The notes below the pieces were generated by a model. That model saw only the letters and a list, made by a program, of their open reading frames with translations. It was not told where the DNA came from and ran no database searches. Made by a program: the position numbers and the translations under genes. From contig NZ_FZPH01000002.1 of assembly GCF_900188485.1 (NCBI RefSeq), positions 248,001 through 312,000 of the forward strand: 64,000 nt of DNA. Direction: 5' to 3'. This document shows, one piece after another, positions 37,804-46,524 of the stretch (the first letter of the stretch is position 1; every line of letters begins with the position of its first letter). Origin of the DNA: Asanoa hainanensis. GTDB lineage: Bacteria; Actinomycetota; Actinomycetes; Mycobacteriales; Micromonosporaceae.

Positions 37804-39483
37804 GTGATCGGTAAGCACGCGGCCCGCCGAGGGGTGGCCCGCTGGACGGTGCTCACCTTCCTGCTGCTGGGGCTGCCGGCCCTGGTGGTCGCGGGGATCG
37901 TCCTGGTCCGCAGCGACGGCTGGTCGGCGCTGTCGTCCGGCGACCCGGCCTGCGACCGGAAGCTGAAGGTGGTCACCGCCTCGTCGTTCGCGCCGGTGCT
38001 CGCCGCTCTGGCTCCCGAGCTCGGCAAGGCCGACAAGTGCGTCCGGATGGACATCGTGGTCGCCGACGGCCGCGCCGCGCCCGACACGGTCCGGCAGACC
38101 GGCGCCGACCTCTGGATCCCCGACGACACCTCGTGGGTCGGCACCGCACCGGACCTCGATCTGGCCCGGCTCGGTCCGGAGAACACGGTGGGCGCCGGCG
38201 GGGCCGGCACGGTGGTCGCCGACAGCCCGATCTACATGGTCACCGACGCGGCGACCGCCGCGAAGCTGCGCTCCGCGGGCGACTCCTGGCTGGCGCTGGC
38301 CAACCTCCTCGACACCGACCCCGACGTGAAGCTGGCCGTCCGTGAGCCGGGCACGTCCGGCGACGGCATGGTGGGCGCGGGCTCGATGGCCGAGACGGTC
38401 TGGGAGGGGCAGGGCATGGACGCGTCCGCCCAGGTGCTGTCCCGGGCCTACCTCAAGACCCGCACCGTACGCGGCGGCGGCGTCGCGCTGCCCCAGCAGC
38501 CGGGCGAGGTCGGCCTGGTCGCCGAGTACGCCCTCGTGCCGCAGCTCGGCAAGCTCAACCGCGACCGCGCCGTGCTCGCCGGCAAGGACTGGCGCGTGGC
38601 GCTGCGCTACACCTGGTTCCCGACCAAGACGGCCCTGGCTGACGAGGACCGCGCCGCCGCGCTCGGCCGGTTGCTCGACGCCCTGGAGTCGTCCGACGGG
38701 GTCGCCGCGATCAGCGGGGCCGGCCTGCGCACGCCGCAGTCCGCCGAACCGGACGAGCCGCCACCTGGTGCCGGCCAGCTCCCGTCGCTGGCGAGCAGGC
38801 AGATGCCGTTCCTCGGCGCGCACCACGTCGACCACGTGCTGGCCACCTGGTACGCGGAGGACCGCCAGACCGACCTGCTCGTGGTCGTCGACGTCTCCGG
38901 TTCGATGAACGACCCCGCGCCCGGGTCCGGCCAGTCGCTCATCCAGCTCGTCGCGCAGGGTTGCCAGGAGCTCGAGAACCTGCTGCCCGACGACAGCCGG
39001 CTGGGCCTCTGGGAGTTCGGCACGCAGCTCGACCCGCCACACGACTACCGCGAGCTGCTGCCGGCGTCGTCGCTGACCGAGTCGCACCGGAAGGCGACCG
39101 TCGAGGCCTGCCGCGGCTTGAAGACCCATTCCAACGGCACCGGGTTGTACGAGACGATCCTGGCCGCGTACAAGAGCGCGCAGGATGACGCCCGCAAGGA
39201 CGTACCCAACCGGGTGCTGATCTTCACCGACGGCCGCAACCAGGACGCCGACTCGAAGCTCACCCTGTCGGCGCTGACGGCGGACCTGCGCGCGGCGGCC
39301 GACGACGAGCGTCCGGTGAGCCTGAGCGTGGTCGTGTTCGGCGACGCCGCGGCGACCAAGGAGTCGTCGGCCGCGCTGGAGAAGGCGCTTGAGCCCGCGC
39401 AGGGCTACGTCGACACGCTGGCGACGGCCAAGGAGGTGTCGGCCGTGTTCATCCACGTCGCGGCCGGAGGGCTGCACGGCTGA
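37804..39483 (+). CDS. Solute-binding-like domain fused to VWA domain, membrane-anchored
   Basis: 559 aa from GTG 37804 after GAGGGGGGATC; the open frame further upstream is leader sequence. One N-terminal membrane helix (VLTFLLLGLPALVVAGIVLV), a periplasmic-binding-protein-like region at about 45-330 (KLKVVTASSFAPVLAALAP, SDAGxGMVGAGSMAE-type loop), and a VWA domain at about 355-555 with MIDAS residues DVSGSMN, the Thr region SNGTGLYET and FTDGRNQD. Outside-facing. Such fusions are frequent in actinobacteria, function unknown; possibly adhesion or sensing. Confidence 0.85.
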   Translation: MIGKHAARRGVARWTVLTFLLLGLPALVVAGIVLVRSDGWSALSSGDPACDRKLKVVTASSFAPVLAALAPELGKADKCVRMDIVVADGRAAPDTVRQTGADLWIPDDTSWVGTAPDLDLARLGPENTVGAGGAGTVVADSPIYMVTDAATAAKLRSAGDSWLALANLLDTDPDVKLAVREPGTSGDGMVGAGSMAETVWEGQGMDASAQVLSRAYLKTRTVRGGGVALPQQPGEVGLVAEYALVPQLGKLNRDRAVLAGKDWRVALRYTWFPTKTALADEDRAAALGRLLDALESSDGVAAISGAGLRTPQSAEPDEPPPGAGQLPSLASRQMPFLGAHHVDHVLATWYAEDRQTDLLVVVDVSGSMNDPAPGSGQSLIQLVAQGCQELENLLPDDSRLGLWEFGTQLDPPHDYRELLPASSLTESHRKATVEACRGLKTHSNGTGLYETILAAYKSAQDDARKDVPNRVLIFTDGRNQDADSKLTLSALTADLRAAADDERPVSLSVVVFGDAAATKESSAALEKALEPAQGYVDTLATAKEVSAVFIHVAAGGLHG

Positions 39484-39490
39484 AGCTTTT

Positions 39491-39508
39491 GAGAGCGCTC
39501 TCTTGACA
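39491..39508 (+). promoter_or_regulatory. LacI-family-type operator abutting the -35 of the GH16 gene
   Basis: Perfect 12-bp palindrome GAGAGCGCTCTC (39491-39502) directly followed by TTGACA (39503-39508). The GAGCGCTC core matches operators of actinobacterial sugar-responsive LacI regulators such as CebR. The -10 is weak (CAGGTT, 18-nt spacing). Confidence 0.72.
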
Positions 39509-39581
39509 TCACGTTCATCTATCTGACAGGTTTCCATACAGTTACGTTCGTCATTGGATTCCTGTTGGTGAGGTGATCGTC

Positions 39582-40823
39582 GTGCTCCGTCCCCGCACAC
39601 TGATCGCAGCCGCGGCGAGCGCCGTCTTCGTCGCGACCACGCTGGTCGTGCCGCTGGCCGCCGCCCCCGCCAGTGCCGCACCACCGCCAGGCGCGCTCGT
39701 CTGGTCCGACGAGTTCAACGGCCCCGCCGGCAGCGCGGTCGACCAGTCGAAGTGGCGCTTCGACATCGGCGGCAGCGGCTGGGGCAACAACGAGCAGCAG
39801 TACTACACGAACAGCACGCGCAACGCCGCCATGGACGGCGCAGGCAACCTGGTGATCACCGCGCGCCGGGAGAACCCGTCGAACTTCCAGTGCCACTACG
39901 GCACCTGCCAGTACACGTCGGCCCGGCTGCTCACCGCGGCCACCTTCAACCGCACGTACGGCCGTTTCGAGGCCCGCATGAAGATCCCGCGCGGACAGGG
40001 CATCTGGCCGGCGTTCTGGATGTTGGGCAACCCGGTCAACTGGCCGACCAGCGGCGAGATCGACATCATGGAGAACATCGGCCGCGAGCCGAACATGGTG
40101 CACGGCACGATCCACGGCCCGGGCTATTCGGGTGCCGAGGGCATCGGCGCGGGCTACACGATCGGTGGCGCGTTCGCCGACGCGTTCCACACGTTCGCCG
40201 TGGACTGGTCACCCAACCTGATCATCTGGTACGTGGACGGCAACGAGTACCAGCGCCGCACACCCGCCGACCTGGGCGGTGACCGCTGGGTCTTCGACCA
40301 CAACTTCTTCATGATCATGAACGTCGCGGTCGGCGGCTACTGGCCCGGCTACCCGGACGGCTCGACCCAGTTCCCGCAGTCGATGACGGTCGACTACGTG
40401 CGCGCGTACGCGCTGCCCGGTGGCACCAACCCGCCACCGACCGGCGGCGGCCGCATCACCGGCATCGGCGGCAAGTGCGTCGACGTGGCGGGTGCGGCGA
40501 CCGCGAACGGCACCGCGGTGCAGTTGTGGGACTGCAACGGCACGGGCGCGCAGCAGTGGACGTGGGCGGCAGACGGTTCGGTGCGAGCCCTGGGCAAGTG
40601 CCTGGACGTGCCGTCGGGCTCGACAGCCAACGGCGCGAAGCTGCAGTTGTGGGACTGCAACGGCAGCGGAGCCCAACGCTGGACCTTCACCGGCGCCAAC
40701 GACATCGTCAACCCGCAGTCCAACAAGTGCATGGACGCCACGGGTGCGAGCTCAGCGAACGGCACCAGGCTGCAGATCTGGGACTGCGGCGGTGGTGCCA
40801 ACCAGAAGTGGTCGCGCAGCTGA
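39582..40823 (+). CDS. Secreted GH16 beta-glucanase with ricin-type (CBM13) lectin domain
   Basis: 413 aa from GTG 39582; GTG 39573 would overlap the GTGAGG ribosome-binding site. Signal peptide to about residue 33 (PLAAAPASAAPPPG). GH16 catalytic domain at 38-285 with SGEIDIMENIG (E159 nucleophile, E164 acid/base), a Pro/Thr/Gly linker, then a ricin-B lectin trefoil with three KC-D-QLWDC-QxW repeats. Probable endo-1,3(4)-beta-glucanase outside the cell. A LacI-type operator at -35 suggests sugar-dependent repression. Confidence 0.95.
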   Translation: MLRPRTLIAAAASAVFVATTLVVPLAAAPASAAPPPGALVWSDEFNGPAGSAVDQSKWRFDIGGSGWGNNEQQYYTNSTRNAAMDGAGNLVITARRENPSNFQCHYGTCQYTSARLLTAATFNRTYGRFEARMKIPRGQGIWPAFWMLGNPVNWPTSGEIDIMENIGREPNMVHGTIHGPGYSGAEGIGAGYTIGGAFADAFHTFAVDWSPNLIIWYVDGNEYQRRTPADLGGDRWVFDHNFFMIMNVAVGGYWPGYPDGSTQFPQSMTVDYVRAYALPGGTNPPPTGGGRITGIGGKCVDVAGAATANGTAVQLWDCNGTGAQQWTWAADGSVRALGKCLDVPSGSTANGAKLQLWDCNGSGAQRWTFTGANDIVNPQSNKCMDATGASSANGTRLQIWDCGGGANQKWSRS

Positions 40824-40848
40824 CGCTGCCCGCCCGACCACTTCGGCT

Positions 40849-40883
40849 GAAGGGGCCCATTTCCGTCCTGGGTGGGCCCCTTC
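40849..40883 (+). terminator. Terminator after the GH16 gene
   Basis: 11-bp perfect stem GAAGGGGCCCA / TGGGCCCCTTC, 13-nt loop, 25 nt past the stop. Confidence 0.78.
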
Positions 40884-40966
40884 GTCTGCCCACCAGTCAC
40901 ACCCAACAGCCTGATCCCCGGCGGAACCGTCAGACACGAAGGCTCGCGCACTGCTCCCGCTCGTAA

Positions 40967-40985
40967 TACAATATGTCATATGACG
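40967..40985 (+). promoter_or_regulatory. Leaderless promoter and palindrome at the start of the RHH/MazF module
   Basis: -10 box TACAAT at 40967-40972, seven nt before the ATG at 40980, predicts a leaderless mRNA. The palindrome GTCATATGAC (40976-40985) overlaps the start codon and is a likely autoregulatory site for the antitoxin. Confidence 0.55.
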
Positions 40986-41210
40986 GTGATTACGTTTCGA
41001 GCGGATGACGAGGTCGATCGGGCGCTAGCGGACCTGACCGCCGGAGAACGCGACCGCTCGCAGGTAATCCGCGACGCGATCCTCCTGGCCTGGCGCACTC
41101 GACACGAGGAAGAGCTCCGCGCGGAAGCGGAGGCGATCGCCGCGGACGCCGACGATCGAGCCGAGGCGCGCTCGGTCCTCGCGGACATGGAGTCCCTCCG
41201 TGCGTGGTGA
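40980..41210 (+). CDS. Ribbon-helix-helix antitoxin (MazE-type partner)
   Basis: 76 aa from ATG 40980 (MTVITFRADDEVDRALADL). The N-terminal 45 residues fit a ribbon-helix-helix DNA-binding fold (beta strand VITFRA, helices to RSQVIRDAILLAWR). The acidic, Ala/Glu/Asp-rich C-terminus should wrap the toxin. It overlaps the mazF-like gene by 11 nt. Lacking any ribosome-binding site, it is probably leaderless. Confidence 0.85.
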   Translation: MTVITFRADDEVDRALADLTAGERDRSQVIRDAILLAWRTRHEEELRAEAEAIAADADDRAEARSVLADMESLRAW

Positions 41211-41511
41211 CGTGTTCCAGCTCAAAGCTCCGCGCGATGCACGTGGTCATGAGCAGCGGGGAAACCGCTTCGCGGTCGTCGTCCAGTCTGATCTGCTACC
41301 CCTGTCGACATGGCTGGTGGCACCGACGTCCACAAGCGCGCGACCCGCTTCGTTCCGGCCGGAGGTGGAGATCGGCGGGAAGACCACGTTGGTGCTCGTC
41401 GAGCAGATCGCGGCGATCGACCCCGAACGCCTCGGCCAACTGGTCGGCCACCTCAGTCAACACGAAATGGCCGCTGTCGATGCGGCGATCCGCACCGTCA
41501 TGCATGTCTGA
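41200..41511 (+). CDS. MazF/PemK-family endoribonuclease toxin
   Basis: 103 aa from GTG 41200, starting MRGDVFQLKAPRDARGHEQRG. Family marks: the GDVF start, RFAVVVQSDLLPLSTWLVAPTS and the LVLVEQIAAIDPERL strand. MazF toxins cleave mRNA or other RNAs at short motifs. Translation is coupled to the upstream antitoxin through the 11-nt overlap. Confidence 0.9.
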   Translation: MRGDVFQLKAPRDARGHEQRGNRFAVVVQSDLLPLSTWLVAPTSTSARPASFRPEVEIGGKTTLVLVEQIAAIDPERLGQLVGHLSQHEMAAVDAAIRTVMHV

Positions 41512-41566
41512 CCTGCCACAGCCCGTTTGAAGGCGCGTCGTTCGCCAGACCGCATACTTGTCCGCC

Positions 41567-41896
41567 ATGGAGTTGGACGACTACCAGCGCGGTGCCCTGC
41601 GCACTGCCGCGCGGCGCGACAGAAAGAACGAGCTGCTCCACCTGGTCCTCGGACTGGTGGGCGAGTCGGGCGAGGTCGCCGAGAAGTTCAAGAAGTGGGT
41701 CCGCGACCAGGACAGCGACGAGTCACGCATCGACCGCGCCGACATCGGCAAGGAACTCGGCGACGTGCTCTGGTACCTGGCGGTGCTCGCCGACTATCTG
41801 GATCTCTCCCTGGACGACATAGCGAAGAACAACCTGGCCAAGCTAGCCAGCCGCCAAACCCGAGGCGTCCTCGGCGGCAGCGGCGACAACCGCTGA
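41567..41896 (+). CDS. MazG-like nucleotide pyrophosphohydrolase
   Basis: 109 aa from ATG 41567. Single all-alpha NTP-PPase domain with metal-binding GLVGESGEVAEKFKKW and GKELGDVLWYLA (ExxE...ExxD). It probably hydrolyses a nucleoside triphosphate to the monophosphate. It sits between two toxin-antitoxin modules; MazG-like proteins near mazEF have been linked to stress nucleotide levels, but here that is only context. Confidence 0.88.
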   Translation: MELDDYQRGALRTAARRDRKNELLHLVLGLVGESGEVAEKFKKWVRDQDSDESRIDRADIGKELGDVLWYLAVLADYLDLSLDDIAKNNLAKLASRQTRGVLGGSGDNR

Positions 41897-41990
41897 AGCC
41901 TGACCCCGCCCGGGCGGGTACGCGACCGAGCTTTTACGGGTCCACGGATCCGCGCCAGGGGTGTCACAATGAGCTATGGAGGTGTGACTC

Positions 41991-42194
41991 ATGTCTACCG
42001 GAGCTCAGCGCTTCGACGGTTCGCGGCAGTTCTCGCGCGGCCGCGAGTCACTTGACGAGCAAGCGCGGCGTCGTGGCATCGTCCCCGTCCGCGACGTCGC
42101 GGACATGGCTGATTTCGGCATCTTCGAAAGCGACACCGAGCTATCCGCCTTCCTGTCCCACGTCGATGCGGAACGCCACGCCAATCTGGCGTGA
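41991..42194 (+). CDS. Small antitoxin-like protein of a VapBC-type pair
   Basis: 67 aa, ATG 41991 after GGAGGTG. Charged, no recognised DNA-binding fold; sequence RRRGIVPVRDVADMADFGIFESDTE. Role inferred from the GTGA overlap with the PIN-domain gene that follows, the normal antitoxin-toxin order. It may be an antitoxin without DNA-binding domain. Confidence 0.7.
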   Translation: MSTGAQRFDGSRQFSRGRESLDEQARRRGIVPVRDVADMADFGIFESDTELSAFLSHVDAERHANLA

Positions 42195-42604
42195 CCGTGA
42201 GATACGTCATCCTCGACACCGACGTCGCGTCCCGCATCTTTCGCAACAAGGTCGACCGAGCCATGTCGGCGCGGCTCGCTGGCACCGTGTGGTGCCTGAC
42301 CTTTGTCAGCGTCGGCGAGATGACGCAATGGGCTTCGCTACGCGACTGGAGCCACCGTAACCTCGCGGCGCTCGACGGGTGGATGTCCCACTGCCTCATG
42401 CTCGACGCCGGTTGGGAGACCGCGCAGGCGTGGGGCCGCTTGTCAGCCGCGGGTCGGCGCCGTGGCCGGATGCATCCGACCAACGACGCCTGGATCGCGG
42501 CTTCCTGCCTGACCGAGGGTCTGCCCCTCGCGACCTACAACGTCAAGGACTACGCCGACTTCGTCGAACACCATGGGTTGGTGCTCGTGAACCCCAGCGC
42601 ATAG
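42191..42604 (+). CDS. PIN-domain ribonuclease toxin (VapC-like)
   Basis: 137 aa from GTG 42191. Acidic active-site residues D9 (YVILDTDVAS), E43 (SVGEMTQW), D99 (PTNDAWIAA) and D120 (YNVKDYADF) are all present, so it is probably active. VapC toxins cut tRNA or rRNA. Overlaps the upstream antitoxin by 4 nt and converges on the epimerase gene. Confidence 0.9.
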   Translation: MTVRYVILDTDVASRIFRNKVDRAMSARLAGTVWCLTFVSVGEMTQWASLRDWSHRNLAALDGWMSHCLMLDAGWETAQAWGRLSAAGRRRGRMHPTNDAWIAASCLTEGLPLATYNVKDYADFVEHHGLVLVNPSA

Positions 42605-42607
42605 CGG

Positions 42608-43462
42608 TCAGGAGCGCCAGGTGTGTTGGGGGTTGTAGCCCAGGACTCGGCGGGCTTTTTCGATCGACAGGAACGTGCCGTGTTCGCCTACGTCGCGGGT
42701 GATGGGGATGTCCGGGAAGACCTCGGCTGCGAGGTCTGCCGACTTCTGCGGCATCACCGAGTCCGCGTTCGCGATGATGAAGATGTCCATGCCTGTCGCG
42801 TCCAGTTCCAGGGACAGGCGCACCGCTTGAGCCCCGTCTCGGGCGTCGATGTACGACCAGGCGTTCCAGCTTCGCAACCGCGGATCGTCCGCATAGGACG
42901 GGAACGCCGCGTAGTCCGCTGGTTCCATCACGTTCGAGAAGCGTAGGCCGATCATCTTCAGCGCTGGGTTCCATCGGCAGAACTGCGCCGCCATCTGTTC
43001 TTCGAGGTGCTTGGCCAGCGCGTACGACGACTGCGGTCGCGCCGGGTACTCCTCGTCCACCGGCAGGTACGGCGGCGGCACCTGGCCGAACGGCAGGCCC
43101 AGCAACGTCTCGCTGCTCGCCCACACCACGTTCGTGATGCCGGCCGCGCGCGCCGCGGCGAAGACGTTGTGGGTCGCCGTGATGTTGTGGGTGAACGTTG
43201 CCGCGTTGGCGGTCAGGCCCGGCGCCGGGATCGCGCCCAGGTGCACCACCGCGTCGACCGACGGGTAGCGGTCCTCGATCCCCGACAGCGCCTCGACGAC
43301 CTGTCCGTAATCTCCCAGGTCGATCCGCGTGAAGGGAGCCACCGGGTCAGGTGACGGCACCCGGTCGATGTTGTGCACCTCGTACCCGTGCGAAAGAAGA
43401 TCCCGCACCACGGCCCGGCCGAGTTTGCCGCTGCCGCCCGTGACGACGACTCGTGTTGTCAT
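42608..43462 (-). CDS. NAD-dependent epimerase/dehydratase (extended SDR)
   Basis: 284 aa from ATG 43462. Rossmann motif VVVTGGSGKLGRAVV, VVHLGAIP mid-strand, WASSETLLG and the catalytic YxxxK in SSYALAKHLEE. C-terminal sugar or substrate domain with SWNAWSYIDARDGAQA. Resembles uronate dehydrogenase/epimerase-like SDRs. Substrate not determinable. Monocistronic. Confidence 0.88.
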   Translation of the reverse strand: MTTRVVVTGGSGKLGRAVVRDLLSHGYEVHNIDRVPSPDPVAPFTRIDLGDYGQVVEALSGIEDRYPSVDAVVHLGAIPAPGLTANAATFTHNITATHNVFAAARAAGITNVVWASSETLLGLPFGQVPPPYLPVDEEYPARPQSSYALAKHLEEQMAAQFCRWNPALKMIGLRFSNVMEPADYAAFPSYADDPRLRSWNAWSYIDARDGAQAVRLSLELDATGMDIFIIANADSVMPQKSADLAAEVFPDIPITRDVGEHGTFLSIEKARRVLGYNPQHTWRS

Positions 43463-43472
43463 TCCACGGAAG

Positions 43473-43883
43473 CTACAGCGCCGAGCCGATCCGCTTCGCG
43501 TAGTCCCGGGCCTCGTCGTCCGACGCGTACTTGGTCCGCGGCCAGAAGAAACCCCGCAAACCATCACCCTTGGTCCGGGGTACGACGTGCGTGTGCAGGT
43601 GCGGCACCGACTGCGAGACCCGGTTGTTCAACGCGACGAACGACCCGCCGGCCGAGAGCGCAGACTGCACGGCGCGATCAACTGCCTGCACGAATCCGAA
43701 ATATCCGGACAACCCAGAAGCCGGCAGATCAGACAAAACCACCAAATGCGCACGCGGTACGACCAAAGTGTGGCCTTTGAACACCGGCCGGGTATCCAGG
43801 AAAGCCACGCATTCTGCCGTCGATCCGACCACGAATGCGGGCACCTCGCCCGCCACGATGCCGCAGAACACGCACTCCGCCAC
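43473..43883 (-). CDS. HIT-family nucleotide-binding protein
   Basis: 136 aa from GTG 43883. Zinc-type start CVFCGIVAGEVPA, core RPVFKGHTLVVPRAH, and the histidine triad SVPHLHTHVVPR with H95, H97 and H99. HIT proteins hydrolyse nucleotide conjugates such as AMP-amino compounds. Diverges from metB with 23 bp between the genes. Confidence 0.92.
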   Translation of the reverse strand: MAECVFCGIVAGEVPAFVVGSTAECVAFLDTRPVFKGHTLVVPRAHLVVLSDLPASGLSGYFGFVQAVDRAVQSALSAGGSFVALNNRVSQSVPHLHTHVVPRTKGDGLRGFFWPRTKYASDDEARDYAKRIGSAL

Positions 43884-43906
43884 CGACGAAGACTAGCCTC
43901 CATCCA

Positions 43907-45049
43907 ATGACCTACGGTTTCGAGACGCTCGCCATCCACGCCGGCCAGGATCCGGAGGCGCGCACCGGGTCGGTCGTGCCGCCGATCTACCAGACCAGCA
44001 CGTACGCCCAGGACGGGGTTGGCCGCCCCCGGGAGGGCTACGAGTACAGCCGGTCCGGCAACCCCACCCGCGACGCCCTGCAGGAAGCCCTGCGCGCGCT
44101 CGAGGGCGGTCGGCGCGGCCTGGCCTTCGCGAGCGGCCTCGCCGCCGAGGACACCCTGCTGCGCACCGTCTGCCAGCCGGGCGACCACGTGGTGATCCCC
44201 GACGACGCGTACGGCGGCACGTTCCGGCTCTTCGCGAAGGTGGCCGAGCGCTGGGGGCTGACCTGGACCGCGGCCAGCATCCACCACCTCGACACGATGC
44301 GGAACGCGATCCGGCCGGGCCAGACCAAGGTCATCTGGGTCGAGACGCCGTCGAACCCGCTGCTCGGTGTCAACGACATCGCCGCGACCGCCGCCCTGGC
44401 CCACGACGCCGGCGCGCTGCTGGTCGTCGACAACACGTTCGCCTCGCCCTACCTGCAGCAGCCGCTCGGCCTCGGCGCCGACGTGGTCGTGCACTCGACG
44501 ACGAAATACCTGGGCGGCCACTCCGACGTCGTCGGCGGCGCGCTGATCGTGAGCGACGACGAGCTCGGCGAGCGCCTCGCGTACCACCAGAACGCCATGG
44601 GTTCGGTCAACGGGCCGTTCGACGCCTGGCTGACCATGCGGGGCATTCGGACCCTGGGCGTACGGATGGACCGCCACTGCGACAACGCCGAGCGCGTGGT
44701 CGACTACCTGCGCCACCACAAGGCGGTGTCCGAAGTGCTCTACCCGGGCCTGCCGACCCACCCGGGGCACGAGACGGCCGCCAAGCAGATGAAGCGGTTC
44801 GGCGGCATGGTCTCGTTCCGCGCGGCGGGCGGTGAGGAAGCCGCTGTGCGCATCTGCGAGAGCACCGAGCTGTTCATCCTGGCCGAGTCGCTCGGCGGGG
44901 TGGAGTCGCTGATCGAGCACCCGGGCCGGATGACGCACGCCAGCGCGGCCGGTTCGCCGCTGGAGGTGCCGGCCGACCTGGTGCGGCTGTCGGTGGGCAT
45001 CGAGACTGGTGACGACCTTCTGGCCGACCTGGAGCGCGCGCTCGGCTGA
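43907..45049 (+). CDS. metB: Cystathionine gamma-synthase
   Basis: 380 aa from ATG 43907. Cys/Met-metabolism PLP enzyme: YSRSGNPTRDALQEAL, FASGLAAEDTLL, K200 in HSTTKYLGGHSDVVGG and ESLGGVESLIEHPGRMTH near the end. It makes cystathionine from an activated homoserine and cysteine; gamma-lyase activity is also possible in this family. Works with cbs at 30139 to interconvert Cys and homocysteine. Confidence 0.93.
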   Translation: MTYGFETLAIHAGQDPEARTGSVVPPIYQTSTYAQDGVGRPREGYEYSRSGNPTRDALQEALRALEGGRRGLAFASGLAAEDTLLRTVCQPGDHVVIPDDAYGGTFRLFAKVAERWGLTWTAASIHHLDTMRNAIRPGQTKVIWVETPSNPLLGVNDIAATAALAHDAGALLVVDNTFASPYLQQPLGLGADVVVHSTTKYLGGHSDVVGGALIVSDDELGERLAYHQNAMGSVNGPFDAWLTMRGIRTLGVRMDRHCDNAERVVDYLRHHKAVSEVLYPGLPTHPGHETAAKQMKRFGGMVSFRAAGGEEAAVRICESTELFILAESLGGVESLIEHPGRMTHASAAGSPLEVPADLVRLSVGIETGDDLLADLERALG

Positions 45050-45123
45050 CCTATTGAGACACTGCGGTCTACCGGGTCGCGCTGGCGGCCCGGGACAGTG
45101 CGGCCCGATGGGGAGGGTGGCCC

Positions 45124-46524
45124 GTGCCTGAGACTGTGCCCAGCTGGGTCGGTGCGACCGCGCGTCAGATCGCCCGCGCGGTGCGCCGTGGTGACACGAC
45201 CGCGACCCGGGTCGTCGCCGACCACCTCGACCACATCACCGCCGCCGACCCGGTCGTGTCCGCGTTCCGGACCGTCCGGGCCGGCGCGGCGATCGTCGAG
45301 GCGGAGGAGGTCGACGTCCTCGAGGACCTGTCCAGCCTGCCGCTGGCCGGCGTCCCCGTGGCGATCAAGGAGAACACGGCGATCGCCGGCGTGCCGATCT
45401 GGAACGGCTCCGCCGCCGCGCGTACCCCCGTCGCGGCCGAGGACCACGAAGTGGTCCGTCGCCTGCGTGGTGCCGGCGCGGTCGCGGTCGGCATCACCCG
45501 GATGCCGGAGCTCGCGCTGTTCGGCATGACCGACGACGAGACCGCGGTGACCCGCAACCCGTGGCGCACCGACCGCACGCCGGGCGGCTCCTCGGGCGGC
45601 GCGGCGGCCGCGGTCGCCAGCGGCATGGTGCCGGTCGCGCACGGCACCGACGGGCTCGGCTCCATCCGCATCCCGGCGGCGTGCTGCGGGCTGGTCGGCC
45701 TCAAGCCGGGGCGCGACGTGGTGCCCCGCGAGCTCGGCGTCGACGGCTGGTTCGGCCTCACCGAGCACGGCGTGCTCGCCACCAGCGTGGCCGACGCGGC
45801 CCTGGTGTTCGCGGTGCTGGCCGGCCGCAACCCGGAGAAGCTGGTCGAGCCGGCGCGACTGCGGGTCGCGCTGTCGACCCGCTCGCCGGTGAGCGGCATC
45901 CGGCTGGACGCACCCAACCGCGAGGCGGTCGCGACCGCCTCGAAGCTGCTCGTCAACGCCGGGCACGACGTGGCCGCGGTCGACCCGGTCTACCCGGTCT
46001 CGCTCGGCCTGAAGGGCATGGCGCACTGGTTCGCCGCCGCGGCCAGCGACGCCGATTTCGACTCCCTCGACCGGAGCGCGCTGCAGCCACGCAGCCGCCG
46101 GCACGCGAAGCTGGGCGACTGGGTCACCCGCCGTGGCTACGTGCGCCAGAGCGACCGCGATGCCTGGCGCGAGCGCTCGATCGACTTCTTCACCGACAAC
46201 AACGTCGACGTGCTGGTCACCCCGGCCCTGGCCGCCGCGCCGCCACCGGCCGACCTGTGGTCCGCCCGGTCGTGGCGGGCGAACATGACGACCAGCCTGC
46301 GGTACGCGCCCTTCGCCGCGCCGTGGAACATCGCCGGGCTGCCGGCGTTGGTCGTGCCGGTCGGCATGCGCCCCGACGGGCTGCCGCTGGGTGTGCAGCT
46401 GGTCGGTCCGCCGGGCAGCGAGTCGCTGTTGCTGTCGATCGCGGGTCAGTTCGAGGTGGCCGCGCCGTGGCCCCGGCACGCCCGCTCGTGGCCAAGGGTC
46501 GAGGACCCGGCGGGCACCGCCTGA
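45124..46524 (+). CDS. Amidase-signature hydrolase
   Basis: 466 aa from GTG 45124. Amidase signature triad: Lys in VPVAIKENTAIAG, cis-Ser in RTPGGSSGGAAAA and nucleophile Ser in GTDGLGSIRIPAACCG. Length and C-terminal WNIAGLPALVVPVGM segment fit AmdA/GatA-like amidases. No GatB or GatC gene is adjacent, so it is a small-molecule amidase rather than the tRNA amidotransferase. Its last codons are part of the block duplicated in the DUF4328 region. Confidence 0.92.
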   Translation: MPETVPSWVGATARQIARAVRRGDTTATRVVADHLDHITAADPVVSAFRTVRAGAAIVEAEEVDVLEDLSSLPLAGVPVAIKENTAIAGVPIWNGSAAARTPVAAEDHEVVRRLRGAGAVAVGITRMPELALFGMTDDETAVTRNPWRTDRTPGGSSGGAAAAVASGMVPVAHGTDGLGSIRIPAACCGLVGLKPGRDVVPRELGVDGWFGLTEHGVLATSVADAALVFAVLAGRNPEKLVEPARLRVALSTRSPVSGIRLDAPNREAVATASKLLVNAGHDVAAVDPVYPVSLGLKGMAHWFAAAASDADFDSLDRSALQPRSRRHAKLGDWVTRRGYVRQSDRDAWRERSIDFFTDNNVDVLVTPALAAAPPPADLWSARSWRANMTTSLRYAPFAAPWNIAGLPALVVPVGMRPDGLPLGVQLVGPPGSESLLLSIAGQFEVAAPWPRHARSWPRVEDPAGTA

